This document shows positions 50,619-63,515 of a stretch of DNA of 64,000 nucleotides, one piece after another. Below the pieces are notes generated by a model, which was given only the letters and a program-made list of their open reading frames with translations, searched no databases and had not been told where the DNA came from. Numbering within the stretch: position 1 is the first letter of the stretch; each line of letters begins with the position of its first letter. The stretch lies in contig JAJQJQ010000009.1 in assembly GCA_028622995.1 (NCBI GenBank), positions 4,526,001-4,590,000 of the forward strand. Reading direction: 5' to 3'. Both the position numbers and the translations under genes were made by a program. Source of the DNA: Panagrolaimus kolymaensis. Its lineage: Eukaryota; Nematoda; Chromadorea; Rhabditida; Panagrolaimidae.

Positions 50619-53600
50619 AAAAAACTTAACCCTTAAGACTATTATAAAAAGCTTAAATTTTATTGACAATTTTTATTTTTTGAAGTAATATTTTGGGCAA
50701 AAAAGATGAAAAAGAAAAAAATTTGTTATTATAAAAGTAATATAATAAAAAAATGTTCTTTTAAATATAAAAAATAATGAAAATCTATCGATTTTACAAG
50801 AAAAATAAAATAGAATAAAAAATAAAAGAACGTGAAAAAACACGAATAAATAAAAATAAAAATAGAAAAAGAGATAATCGTAAACATTTTTTGAGAAAAA
50901 TATAAATTTGTTTTAGAGTTTATGATAACATTTTTTTAAAACGTCGGATATTCTGAAAATCAAAGAAATTTAAAATAATTGATTGAAAGCAGTAAAATAA
51001 AATAAAAATTAGTTAATCCTTCCAAAAATTCTTCTATGCTTAAAAAATAAGATAAAAATCAAAAAAAAAGAAGGACGACAATAACGGAAACAATTGGTAA
51101 AATTGAATTCATGTTAGTTTTTTCTATGTTGTCAAAAATAAAATAAATTCTTTACTTCAACTCAAAAAAAATAAAAAAAAGAAGAGCAAAGAAGCAAAAG
51201 CAAGAAGAAAAAAAGAAGCATTATTCAAAAACACATAATAAAAAAAGAAGGGGCATTAAGCAGCAAAAAAAAAAAGAAGAAACAGCGCGAAAAAAAGAAT
51301 GTTCACAAAAAAAATCGCAAAATCCTGGATTATGAAAAAAAAATTTTGAGTTCTAAAAAAGTAAGAAAATTTTATTTTAAAAAAGTTTGAATTATGTAAA
51401 GAATGAAAAAATTAAGTAGGCTTTTATCTTCTTTTTTTTTACTTTGCGGAAAAGAAAAGGCAAATCAAAAAAGCATAAAGGATCAATCAACAAAATCCAT
51501 CCATCTCCAAATGAATAAATTTAAAAAATGCATAATTTTAGTGACTCTCAAATTTTATATTTCCTTTCATTTTTTTCTTTTCAATCGAACTAAAAAATAT
51601 ATAAGTAAAATTCATTCAAAATCCCAAAATTTAATCAATTTGCAATTTTTTCTTTTCTTTCGGTTCCTTAAAAACTTTAAAAGATGATGTTGCCTCTTCT
51701 TTCTTTTTCTTTTCTTCTTTTTTTGTTAGTTGTACCATTTAAAGAAAAGCCTTACTTTAAGTTGCAACCTTTTAAAGCTGGGTGCTTTGAATGCTCATCA
51801 CTTTAGATTTTCCTATTTTTCTCTTTTTTTCCTCGGCACTTCTTGTATTCCCATTGAAAACTTAACCAAGTTTGTTGTTGTTTTATTATAAAAATGACTC
51901 TTCTTTAGTTTTCTTCTTCTTTGTCATTTTTTATTATTATTTTTAATATAAAAGCAGCTTAACCAAAAAAAAATTGTTATTGTGTTTGCTTGGTGCTCAA
52001 AAAATAAAAGGAAAATAATAAATAAGAATAAAAAAAGGAAGAAAGGTCAAAAAAGATGCTTCACCTTAGACACAAAAAAAAAGATTTTTTCCAAATTTCT
52101 TAAAAAATCAAATGAAAATAAGAAACGAAACAAAAAAATGTTGTTTTTCAAGAATATTTGCTATTTTCGTTTTCTTTTTCCTTTCTCAAAAAAAAAAGAA
52201 CCTTTTGTGATTTTTCAGTTTATTTTTATTTAATTTTGTGTTTTGGGAATCTTAAACTTATTTTAATGGCAAAAAACATTTTGCTGCAACACCAAAAAAA
52301 TTATTTAAGGGGTCAGTAAATAAAGTATGTTTTGGCTTTTTTAGAGAAAATAAGAAAAAAGAGAAAATAACGAGAAAAAAAAAGCTTTGTCATTTCAACC
52401 TCAGAAAAAAATCGCTTAACCATCAATCAAATATATATTCACTTGACGGCAAGGCTTAACTCACAAAAAAAAACAATAACCTCAACATTTTGGCAGAAAA
52501 AAAAGAGGTAATCAATTATTTATTTTTATATGTCAAAAAAAGAAATGAATGAATGAATGGGAATGCATATTTTTTATTCTAGGATCCATTATTCTTTCTT
52601 TTTTTTTGTTTTGTTCGTTTTTTTAGTCAAAGAATTTTTTTTGATAATGGTCACTTTTTTATCCCTGGATTTTTGGCTTTTTTTTTCTAAATTGCAACAT
52701 TAAAAATGAACCTATCAGCAAAAGAAAAGAAAAAGCCACCAAGCATTTTAGAAAAGATTTTGCTTGCAGCATTCTTTCTTTTTTCATTAAATCAATCGCT
52801 TCCATTTTTCTTATTTTCTTTTCTTTTTCAATCAAAGAAAATAAAAAAGTATTTATGCTGTTGCTGCCTGTCTGGTCGTTTGACAAACTAACTAACTAAC
52901 TAACTGACTGACCGATGGATGCAAGGGAGCTGATGTTGTTGCTTTCACTGCAATGCACTGAAGTGAAATATTTTTGGAGGTTATTTTAAAAATGAATAAA
53001 AAAAATTTTAACTTCCTTTTTGCTCGTAGAAATAAAATCCATCAATTTTTCTTTTAAACTTTTAGTTATTGCTGATTTTAGAAAATATAATGAAGAAAAG
53101 AATTTGTTTCATGAAAGTTAAAAAATGCAAACTAAAAAAAGAAAAAAAAGAAAAGGAAGGAAGCTTTTCGAAAACATATGTGTGTTGTTCGTTTTTTGTT
53201 GATCAATGGGCTAAAAAATTATCTTTTTGGTTTATGTAATCTTTCTCTTCAATTTTTCTTTGATCTCTTCCTTTTTGAATTAAATTTTTTTTGAAGTTTT
53301 TTAAGATTTTAATAAGATGAGAAAAGAATAGAAAAGAAGTCACATTAAAAAAACTTTTTTTTCTGTAGTCCACCACAAAAACAACAAACACAGAGAAGAG
53401 CCTCCTTTGGTTGGTTGGTGGCCTCGTGACCTGAAAATCTTCTTTTTATTTTAATGCTGTCTTAAAAAATCCAACATTATTTTTTTCTTCAGTGTTTTGA
53501 GTTTTTTTGAGGACAAACACACATCCAAAAAAATAATATAATAAAATAATTGAATTGGTTGTAGCACTCAAGTTAAAAAGAAGGATGCCATTTTTTTCAA

Positions 53601-56600
53601 GGATGGTTTTTTGAAGGGAGTCTTTATTTTGCTAAAGTTTAACTCAAGAAATAATAAACCCATTTTTTTCTAACAAAAAAAAGTTAAGAGAAGAAAAGAA
53701 AAACAAGGTTAAACAGGGTTTAATGATTTGATCATTAAAGGAATTTTATTTTCCTATTCCGCCCTAAAGGGAATGGAATGTTGATAGAGAGACAGACAGT
53801 ACATATTGGTGATATAAAGTTGACCGACACAAAAGTTTAAGGAAAAAAGGAAAAAATGCGAAAAGGTCAATTCAGAGAAAAACCGAAAACTAAAAACAGT
53901 GAATGAGGAGGAAATGAAAAGACATTAGTTTTGTTTTTGCTTTTTTTAGTGATATCTATGGCATTTAAAGAAAAAAAGAGAAAAATGATGTCCAGATGTA
54001 GGAAGAAGGTTTTATATTTTAAAGTTTGAAAAAAATGACTCAAAAACAAAGAAGTTAAAATATAAATTTGTTAAAAAACAAAAAAATCAATGGATAAAGT
54101 TTAATCACGCTAAAATCAAATAAATATATGGTGGAATGAGAATAAAAAAACACGATTTTCAAATCAATAAAATAAATACATAGTTTAGCTTTGCTGCTTT
54201 GGAAAAAAATCCTGACAAATCAAAAAAAGTAAATATAAAGAAGCTAATCTTGAATTGATAAAATTTTCAAAAAAAAAATACTAGTTTTTTATTCTTTTTA
54301 ATTTTTATCCTATTGAAAAAAAGAGATATCTTCCTTTCTCTATGATGAAGATAGTTGTTGTTGGAAGTTGTGGTGGTGGACGTGTATCTCCTAAAAACTT
54401 ATTTTGTCTTCCAGTTCCAATATAGAAATAGATAAAAAAAAAATTGATGATCTTAGGAGAGAATGCCTTCTCATGGTGCGTGTATATATTTAATAAATGC
54501 GCGCCAAAGAAACCAAAAATAAATTATTAAAAATAAATTTTGTTTAAAGCAATAAAAGAAAAATGAAGACAACAACAGCTGCTTAAAATTATGGATTGAA
54601 AAATAAAATTTAATTCCTAAATAAAAACATTTTTTTGGATTTTAGCTTTTTGACCGATGAAAATTGAACTCAAAAGAAAGAATTACTAATTGGTTTGGTT
54701 TTAATGTTAAAGAATTCGATTGCAAATTCTTATTTTATTTTTATTTATTTTTTTGCAATCATCAAATCAAAGTTTTGACATTGGTCAGTCAGTCTCAATC
54801 AAGAAAGAAAGAAGACATCAACTTTATTTTTTTGAAGGACACAAAAAGAGAGCCATCAAAATGAAAATTTAAAGAAGAAGAAAAAAAAGTGATGGACAGA
54901 AAAAAAGCCCCGCCTACTTTTTTATTTTATGGAAAAAAAGAAGCTTGCGCACTAAATTTTTTAGATCACTTTTTTGTTTTATTTTTTTAGTGATAGAAGC
55001 TTAAAAATGAAATTTAATTGATCTAACTAATTTAAAATGAAAAAACTTTGGGTTTCGAAAATGAGGAATGTTATTTTTTGCAATTTTGAGACAAAATTCA
55101 AAAATCGAAAGATAACTTAAAAAATGAATTAAAAAATGGATGTAAAAATCGAAATCTTTTGGAAGAAGAAAAAATCAATCAAGAAATAACATATTTTACA
55201 TATTTCTTCTTTTTTTCTGATACCAACACATGGAAAAGTAGGTTAATTGAAGAAGGAGGAGAATAAAAGAAATAACTAGAAAATGATGATGATGAAATAA
55301 GAATGGAATCTGGGTTTAAATTGATTTTAACACTGAAACATGCATATGCACACACAAAAAGAAAAAAATGATCTCTTCTAAAATAGTGGAAGAAAAAAAA
55401 TTGCTGCTGATGGTGACAAAAAAAATTTGCAACTTTCAGCTGCAGGCTGATATACTTGAATCACTCAAAACTAATACTAAAAAAATCAAAACTTTTTTTT
55501 TGTAATTTGCAAAAGTTTATGCAAAACATAATATTATTTTCAGATTACAAAAACACTCACTCATGTTTTTTTAAAGAGTCAAAAGCTAAAAAAATGAATG
55601 AAATGATTCATACATTTATTCAACCTGCGCAAATCAAATCACTCATAGACATTGAATGTATGACTCGATTCGATGACCAAATAAAAATATAAATAAATGT
55701 AATCAACATGCATAAAACCAATAACACAAACCCAAAAAAAAATACAGATTGTGAAAGGCTAAAGCTTTTTTTGCTTTAACACAACACAACTGAGTATAAA
55801 AAAAAAGAACAAATAAAAAAATAAACCAGTTACAATTTTTTTTCTTTTTTTTAGAAAAAAAGAGTTAGAGGGAATTTAAAAAAGATAAAAAAGAATGCAG
55901 TTATGTTTTTGTTAAAAAAGCCATTTTGTCTATCCAATAAGCAAAGAGGCATTCAAGACATCTCAAAAATAAGCTACAGTAACTTAGCAAAAAAGACAAA
56001 AAAGGCCAAGGAAAAAAGTAATATTCAATCCGGAAAAAAGTTTTCAAGCTGATTTTTCGATTCCATTTTTAATATCAAATAAAAAAGCTAACAGGATAAT
56101 GCATCTGTTTTTCTTTGGAAAAATTGTTGCGAAATGACTAATCGAAAAAAATCAGCAGCTAAATTTATTTTGATTTCTTTTTTCACAGACAATGTTTTAA
56201 AAATTTGAAACAATGCTTTACTACACAGAAAAATCTTTTTCAAATAAAAAAGATGAAAAGTAAGCTAATATTAAATATATTTTTCCTTTTTTATCTTTTG
56301 GTTGATCTCTCCACTTTTCTACTTTTGCTTTTAGTTGCTTGTTGATTTTTGCTAGTGACGGTTGAGAAAGTGGAAATTAAAGCTTTTTTAAAGCCAAAAT
56401 TAAATAAAGAAAAGAAATATGGCAAATTATTTTGGTTTGGATCACGGATTAAAAGAATACTTCAAATAAAAGTCTATAAAAACAAAAACAAAGGAACTAA
56501 AAATTTTTCTAAAAATGTAAGCTAATTTTATAAAATTTGATCATCGTACAGTTTCAAACATAAAAATTTGTAAACAGCAAAAAAAGACGAACGTGCTGTG

Positions 56601-58780
56601 TTGTTTTGTATTTTTGGTTTTCTCTCGCCTTAATCTTCGTTAAATAAAATAACTATAAAGTGTGGATGGAAATAAGGGAAAAGAGGTTTTCCTAATTTTA
56701 TTTTGAGTGACTGACCAAATACTTAATACTACCAGAAAAAAAGTTTTTTACACTCACTACATTTTTAATCTCAAGTACTTTTGGTCACTTACTTCATTTA
56801 ATAGTTTTAACTTTAAAAAAAATAAAAACATCGACTAGTTCATTTTCGAAATGTGACTGTCAAAAAAAAGAAGATGAAAAGCTTCTCAAAAAAAGAAAGA
56901 CACAACGTCCATATTTTTCATTTTTACATTTTTAAAAGAAAAAAGTTACAAAAGCTCTTTATCGACAACGACGACGACAAGAATAGTTTTAGTTTTGTGA
57001 TGTGATGGTGTCCTTAAATAAATACATAGATGACAAGATTTGACAAAAAAAAGAAGTAAAAAAAAAGAATAATAGAAAAAGACAAAAGAGGTGAAAAACA
57101 AAAAGCATTCTTTTTTGACACGGATAAAACTAAATTAATTAATTAAAATCTTGGGTCACAAACAGAAATCCATAATTTTAAATCAAAAATTGCCTAAAAC
57201 GTTTGGAAAATTTTTAATTCTGCCAACTCATAACTCTTTTTTCTTTCCTATTTTCATTTCTTTTGGCAAGCGGTTCAACGTCCTTCCTTTTCTTTTCTTC
57301 TTTAAACGATCTATCTATTTTCTTAAACCCTTTAAAAAAGTCAATGAACATAGAGAACATAGAAAAAATATAAACCAGCTGGAGGGAGGAGGATATGTGT
57401 GAAAAGAGTCTGTTTGTTTCTCTATGCCCTTTGACTCTTCTATTCTCTCGATTAATAACTACCAAAACAAAAATGAAAAAGGAGTGAGTACGGATTTTGG
57501 CTGTCCAACTAACTCTTTGAGTTGCTTTATTTTTTAAGCTGACTTTGAACCAAGGAATTCTTAACTTCATAAAAATTTACATCCAAAACTTTAACTTAAA
57601 AGCAAGCGTCAGTTGGACAAATTTATTGGAAATTTAATTTTTAACCAAGCCAAATAATTATGAGAGACTATGAAACAACTATCATAAAAAAATATCCAAA
57701 GATACATAGAGGAAGAAGGAAACTTTGGGGGAAAATGAGTTCAAATGTCGTGATTGTCATCGTCGTAAAAAAAATTGTGCAAATATTTTTAGTAAGATCT
57801 TTTTTTTTTTTTTTCCTTTTCTTTCAATCTCAAGGTTATTCTCGCACCAGGCGTCTGGTTGACTTTTTTAAGATATGAATCAAAGGGTCATTAAAGGTCA
57901 AGAAAAAATTGTATAGATTTGAGTATCCATCAATCCAAAACAAAAATGGAAAAAATAAAAATAATATAGGTAAAACTAATTTCCATCAAAATAAGAAAAT
58001 TGGGACGATATTTATTTAATTTGATTGATTCTAAGTTAAGTTAGCCATCGAGTTCTTAAAAGAAAGGTGCTAAATAAAAAAAAAATCACCATGAGTTGTT
58101 GTTGACCTTAGCTGTGTTGATGTTTCATTTTCGAAAAAAAAGGCAAAAACCTCCACTTTTTTTGCAGCAAAGCTAAGAAAAAATGGTGTCGTTGTTGGTG
58201 GACGACGACGATGACAAACCAAACCATACTTTTTTTTATTTGACCGTTTTTGTGGAAGAAAAATAAATCAACAGAAAAAAAGATGTTTGTAAATATGCAA
58301 ACATTTTCTAAGAGTGCCACTAACTAAAAGTGGAGGGTGAAGAAAAAAAAACTATCGAAGCAACAACAACAGCAGCTACCATAAGTGTAGCAGCTTAAGG
58401 TCAATGAAAAAAGAAAAAATAAAGCAGCTTCGAACATAATTTTTTTTACAGAAGAAAAAAGTGTTTTATTGTAAAAATCTTTTTTTGCTTTTGAATTTTG
58501 AAAACAAAATTTTATTTTATTTTCTTTATTTCGTCTGCTTCTTAGTTGACGTGATTTAAAAACTGTTATTTCTAAATCGATTTTTTTCCGTGATTGGAAT
58601 TCAGCAAAATAAAAAGAGTAAAAAAAGCTGCGTGATCAAACCATAAAAAATTATATTGAAAAAAGAAAGAAGTAAATCAAACCGATAAAAAAAAGAGTAT
58701 AGTAATTCGAACCCAGAAAAAAAAGAAGTTTAAAAAATTTTTTCACTACAAAATATCAAATTTCTAAAAGCGAAACAACA

Positions 58781-58952
58781 ATGGCATTCATTGAAGTAAG
58801 TTTTTTTTGTTTTGTTTTGTTGATCTACAAAAAAATAAGTCATCATGTTCTGCTATTTTTTTTTGAGGTGAAATATAGTATATCATGTCAAGTATGGGAT
58901 GGGTTTTAAATATCAGGGAATGACACCTTCGATACCAAAAAGAAATAAGATT
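58781..58952 (+). CDS. candidate first two exons of an unidentified gene
   Basis: An ATG with a good context (ACAACAATGG) starts MAFIE and is followed by a GTAAGT donor at 58796. A TATCAG acceptor then opens a 36-nt exon, 58917-58952, reading GMTPSIPKRNKI in the same phase, followed by GTGAGT. The splice signals are strong and the phase is consistent, but only 17 residues are encoded. No further exon was identified in the following 3 kb, so the gene, if real, has a long intron or is alternatively transcribed. Confidence 0.3.
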
Positions 58953-61411
58953 GTGAGTTTATTTACTTTGAATCATTCTTGATTTTTGATTTTTTTTTGC
59001 AAAAAAAATGTGTACAATAGTTTTTTTGACCGTAACTACTAAAGAAAAGGTCAAAGGGGAAAATAAGAAAAAAAACTTTTTGTTGTTGACTATTTCGAAA
59101 ACACCAAACTTGCTCACAAAAAAAGGACACTAACAACATCGATGCTTTTAAGAAAGTGAATGAATGATTGTATTTTTATTTTTTTTTCATTTCACGTCGT
59201 TGCAATCACCACCTAGCACAAAGACAATGCGGTTGTTGTTGTTGCATTATTTTTTTTTTCTTGCGCTTCCGTTTGTAAAAATAAATATAACGGATGCATC
59301 ATTGCCAATCTTATAAAATAAAAATAAAAAAACAGGGTAAGAATATTGAAAGAAGCAAAATGAGACTTAAAAGCTGAATATTTGTTATTGAAAAAAAATG
59401 GGTGACAAGAAGGGAAAAATAAAAATAAAAACAATAGTAGCATTTTAATGCATATTTTTATATATACATTTACTCTTACATCGAAAATACATATATTTGC
59501 AACGGTGTAATACAACACAAAAAAATTAGTGCAAAAATGGAAAAGGAAAGCTTCTTTTTTTTAAAATACATAAATTTTACAACTCAACTTTTTTATTTTT
59601 TCAGTGTTAGTCAACCTTGAGTTTAAAAATAATTACGAAATCATAAAAGCATTCGACCTTTCTTTTTTCTATTCCACCTGATACATATAAGTTTAGTTAG
59701 GAAGGTCCATGGTCGATCGTCACAAATTTTTCTTTTTCTCCATGAATCTTTGTTCTTCATGAACATGACACCTTTTTAGTGAAAGGGGATTATGCAAATT
59801 ATTTATACAATTTTTTTAATATTTTTATTGATTGAATGGTTTTGGTTTGTCTTTTCTTTTTTTGTGATGATTTTATTATGGGATGACGACGATGGCGACA
59901 AATCATCGATGTTCGTTGGTTCAAAATATTTGCTTGCTGGACAGCAAACATAATAATCATCATATGTAGAATATTTCAAATATGTGTCTATATGCTTTTT
60001 AACAAAAACATACATACAAAAAAAGTTATTAAAAAAAGACAAAGAAAAAAAAAGAATGTTAGTCGTCAAGTCACATATTTCTCTTCTTTCTTTTTTTTTT
60101 TGCAAGGTCGAACAAAATCAAACAAACACAGTTTGAAATAAAACTTTTATTTTTATTGTTGTTGCTTGTTGCTTGCTTGTTGGATGCTTTTCATGGACAC
60201 TCACTGGACACTGGAGTTAAAGTGTAAGAGAGAAGAAAAAAAAGGGAAAAAAAATAAATACTCGATGGACAAGAGAAAAAAAGTTTTAAGAAAACGATTT
60301 TTAAGTGTTAAAAAAAGAAAATAAACTAAACTTTTAGTTTTTATTGTTTTGTATTTTTAAAGTCGTTAAGTTTTAAGTTTTTAATGTTGCAACAGCAGTT
60401 AAAAATATGAAGAAGAAAAAAATATTGCAATGTCTCATTTTTTTTGATAGCTTTTTTTGGGGATTAAAAACTGTATTTTAAAAATATAAGCTAAAGCTTG
60501 GGCTTAAAAAAATGTCAAAGAGACTTTCCTTAAAAGCGAGATGAAACCATTTATCATTGTTTTTAATAGCTGCGGCCATTTTAAAAGTACATTTAAAAAA
60601 TATATGCAAATTCTATAAAAATATAAAAATAAAATTTTATAATCCAACAAAATTGTCTCAAAAAATGCAAGTTATTGTAAGCTTTCGAAAACCAAGCAAA
60701 AGCAAAAAAAAACATTCCCAAGAGCCTCTTCATCCAAAAAAAAATTTAAATGCCAAAAACCTCCGCAAAAAAAAATAACATTTCTATGGATTACAGTAAT
60801 CCCAAAAAAAAAGTCAGGAAGCAAAAAAAGAAAGATGCTTTTTGTGAATGAATTTGCGCGAATCAACAAAAAACACAAAAAACCAATTAGCATTTCTTTT
60901 CATTTTTTTGTTCACTTTTTGATTTTCTTAAAGAAAAATATAACACAAATGTCAGCGCTTACAACAAAAAGTTCAACAACATCAATGTTGAATGAGACTT
61001 TGATGACTTTCTTTCTTTTCAAATCAAAAATAAAGAAAAATCTAATTTGTTTTAGATTTTCATAATATTTTTTTTCATTTGAATAATCCGTTTTTTATTC
61101 ATTCTTTCTTTTCGACAGACAAACACTAATAAGCTTTTCATTTTTACAAGAATATCTAAATCAAATTTGCATTTTCGAAAAATAATGTCAAATCAGATTT
61201 TTTCTGTTCTCTTTTTTTTTTTGAATATTAAAGAAGCATCTTTAAAGGACAAACTTATGCATTTTCTTTCATTATTTGAATCACTTCCTTTTTTCAGTGG
61301 AAAATTATTAATTACATGATTCTTAAATTCCACTTATGTTAGTGAAGGTAGTTGGAAAAAACAAACAACAACATTAGAGATTTGGTTTTGACCTGTTGGT
61401 GATAATGGGAG

Positions 61412-61799
61412 TAGTGTTAAATCCCCGACCGAAAAGTCGGGATTCCCCGACTTCCCGACCGACTCATTTTTTATCCCGACAAATAAACAAAATTAAAATT
61501 AATTTTAAAAATCATTCATTTTCGCCTTTATTTTAATCAAAGACCCTTTATTTACATTTTATTTACATTTAATAGCTCATTTTTATATATTTAAACTCTT
61601 GAATGAATTTAATTAAAAAAATCCCAATACCATACCCTACTTTTCGATCCCCCGAATTCCCGACCGACAAAAATTTTTATCCCGACTTTTTCCCGACTTT
61701 CCCGACCGAGAGCAATTTCTATCCCGACTTTTTTTGAATTTCCCGACTTTTTTTGAATTTCCCGACTTTTTTGTAGGTCGGATCGGGAATTTAACACTA
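61412..61799. mobile_element. 388-bp hAT-type MITE
   Basis: The ends are TAGTGTTAAATCCCCGACC and its imperfect complement finishing ATTTAACACTA. The exact 8-mer AATGGGAG lies outside both (61404-61411 and 61800-61807). An 8-bp target duplication and TAGTG-type ends are characteristic of the hAT superfamily. The interior has many TCCCGAC words in both orientations near the ends, including a 19-nt unit repeated in tandem near 61725-61765, and an AT-rich centre. There is no transposase, so it is non-autonomous. A shorter decayed relative lies at 11382-11463. Confidence 0.88.
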
Positions 61800-62624
61800 A
61801 ATGGGAGCAAGAAACATCCATTTGTTTAATCGAGAATGGTTTTTTTGTAAACAAAACCTATTTTTGTTGCAAAATTTTAAATTTGTTTTCTCATGATCTT
61901 GAAATAATAATTGTAAATCATCTTCACCACTGGAAAGATGTCACTATTGAGAATTAAGGAGCAAATATGCAAGCAAGCAATCAAAATAATTATTTTCATT
62001 TTACATAGTTTACATTCAGAATATAAGTTAAATAAATATGGTAAACTAAAAAAATGTTCTAATTTCGTTTGTTTTGAATTTAGAGATGGCAGTATAAAGT
62101 TCGTCATGAAAAAAGAATTCTGCCTAATATAGTCCACTTTTTTAAAATGTTTGCCCGGAGCGTCGAAGCTAAAGGTTTTTGACTAATCTTTTAATATTTT
62201 TAAAGTTATTCGATTTCGCAACTAATAAAACAATTGTCACAGATTTGCTTTTGTTTTCAAATAAAAGTTAAGAGTTTGCTTAAATCTTAGTTTGGAATTC
62301 ATTTTGTAATAAATGTTGATGAAAAAAAGAAAATATTTCTAAAAATGTTAATGGCTTAGTACTATTATAAATCTATTCTTTATTATAGTTTGTTTCTCTT
62401 TGTTTTCTATTTACAATTGTACACATCTTTTTAAATTATTTTTAAATTTTTAGGCATGCATTTTTTTAAAGCTGATTGCAACTTGCAATAGTAAAAGAAA
62501 ATTTGCATAAAAAAAGAATGATGCTTGATTTTCGTATATAAGCAAAAAAATCACTCATCAAATTTTTTACTTCATTTTTTCGCGTTTCAATTTTGGTCGT
62601 CATCGTTGTTCGCATTCATTATTA

Positions 62625-62878
62625 AGGAAGAAAAAGAAAAACTTCGTGATGGAGATTGTGATTCTAATGGTCCTCCATCAACAACAACTACAAATACTCC
62701 TGAACCACCAACAACTACAACTACAACTTCAACTACAACTATTCCTAAACCAACAAATAAAGATGCAATTACAACAACTACAAGTGGAACCTTCGAAACA
62801 AAATATAGTGTTTGGAAATTTGCTAGAATGACTCTCATTGGATGCTTCGTTTTCTTCTTTGGTGGTCAACTTTGGTAA
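62625..62878 (+). CDS. Thr-rich single-pass membrane protein fragment
   Basis: An open frame running to TAA at 62878 encodes EEKEKLRDGDCDSNG, a long Thr/Pro-rich linker, and then SVWKFARMTLIGCFVFFFGG, a predicted transmembrane segment. The start is not established: the frame is open upstream to 62525, but that part looks like 5' flank. If the CTTTGG|GTAAAA site is a donor, further exons may follow. A membrane segment after a low-complexity linker with a W-x-x-x-R-M-T-x-I-G motif is loosely reminiscent of the TIM50 N-terminal region, but the catalytic-fold part is not found downstream. It is treated as a partial or unidentified gene. Confidence 0.35.
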
Positions 62879-63515
62879 AAATCGCTCATTCTCTTGATGT
62901 TGCTTCATGTCAATGTTTCCTTCTTTGTGGTATTAGTATGTAATAATAATAATAAATAATGTTTTACTAAATATATCCTGTGTTTTTTGATGATAAACGG
63001 ATACGTTATAAGAGGAAAAGAAAAGCAAAATGAAGTCATATGTCGCTTGTGTTGCGACTTCATATGAAATTTGAAATAAAGATGAAAAGAAAAACGAATT
63101 TCTAATAGTAATAGTAAAACTAGAATTATTCCCTATAAAGATAAGCGAACTGAATACCTAGAAGTGTTTCCCCGTTATTTAGCAGCTATTGTTAACGAAT
63201 ACTCAGTATTTCTTATCTCATCCAGAACATGGAAATGAAATGTCAAAGCTATCCGAAATTTCTGTAACATTACTTGATTCCAAACCAACAACAAGAAGCG
63301 CATGGCTAAAAAAACTATGAATCATGGTAAAAAAAGTTTTTAACATGCAAGCAAACTGGAAAAAAAATGGTCAAAATAATATAATCTTCTTATTGCATAG
63401 TTTTCTATATTTTTAATTTAAATTACCGGATATAAGCTGACGGCAAAAAATGGGAAGAAAAAAATATAAAAATATAACTTTGATAAACAAAAAAACATTT
63501 CTACTACAAATTTTA
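62879..63515. other. intergenic stretch with a decayed coding relic
   Basis: Near 63131-63326 a plus-strand frame reads KRTEYLEVFPRYLAAIVNEY. After a frame change it continues SHPEHGNEMSKLSEIS and ends at a stop by about 63320. It looks like a broken coding remnant rather than random DNA. A small imperfect hairpin lies at 63031-63067. Confidence 0.4.

Larger units (their letters stand above)
46160..62600. other. 16-kb gene-poor region
   Basis: Apart from isolated candidate exons (50518-50618 and 58781-58952) and a MITE (61412-61799), no coding sequence was recognised. The block is homopolymer-rich, with A-runs prevailing on the plus strand for much of 50-58 kb. Simple repeats include (AG)n at about 46615-46635, (TG)n at about 48113-48127, (CAGT)n near 49305-49325 and (AACT)n near 52888-52910. 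Since an acceptor directly precedes the ATG of the CXXC gene, part of this block may be its 5' intron or regulatory region. Confidence 0.5.

Noticed and set aside
58690..58730. GGGTTCGAAT on the minus strand, resembling a tRNA T-loop
   Set aside because: The flanking bases do not pair as a T-stem, and no acceptor stem or anticodon arm is present.
61609..61854. 81-codon minus-strand ORF rich in VGIEI/GRE repeats
   Set aside because: It is simply the TCCCGAC repeat words of the hAT-type MITE read in one frame.
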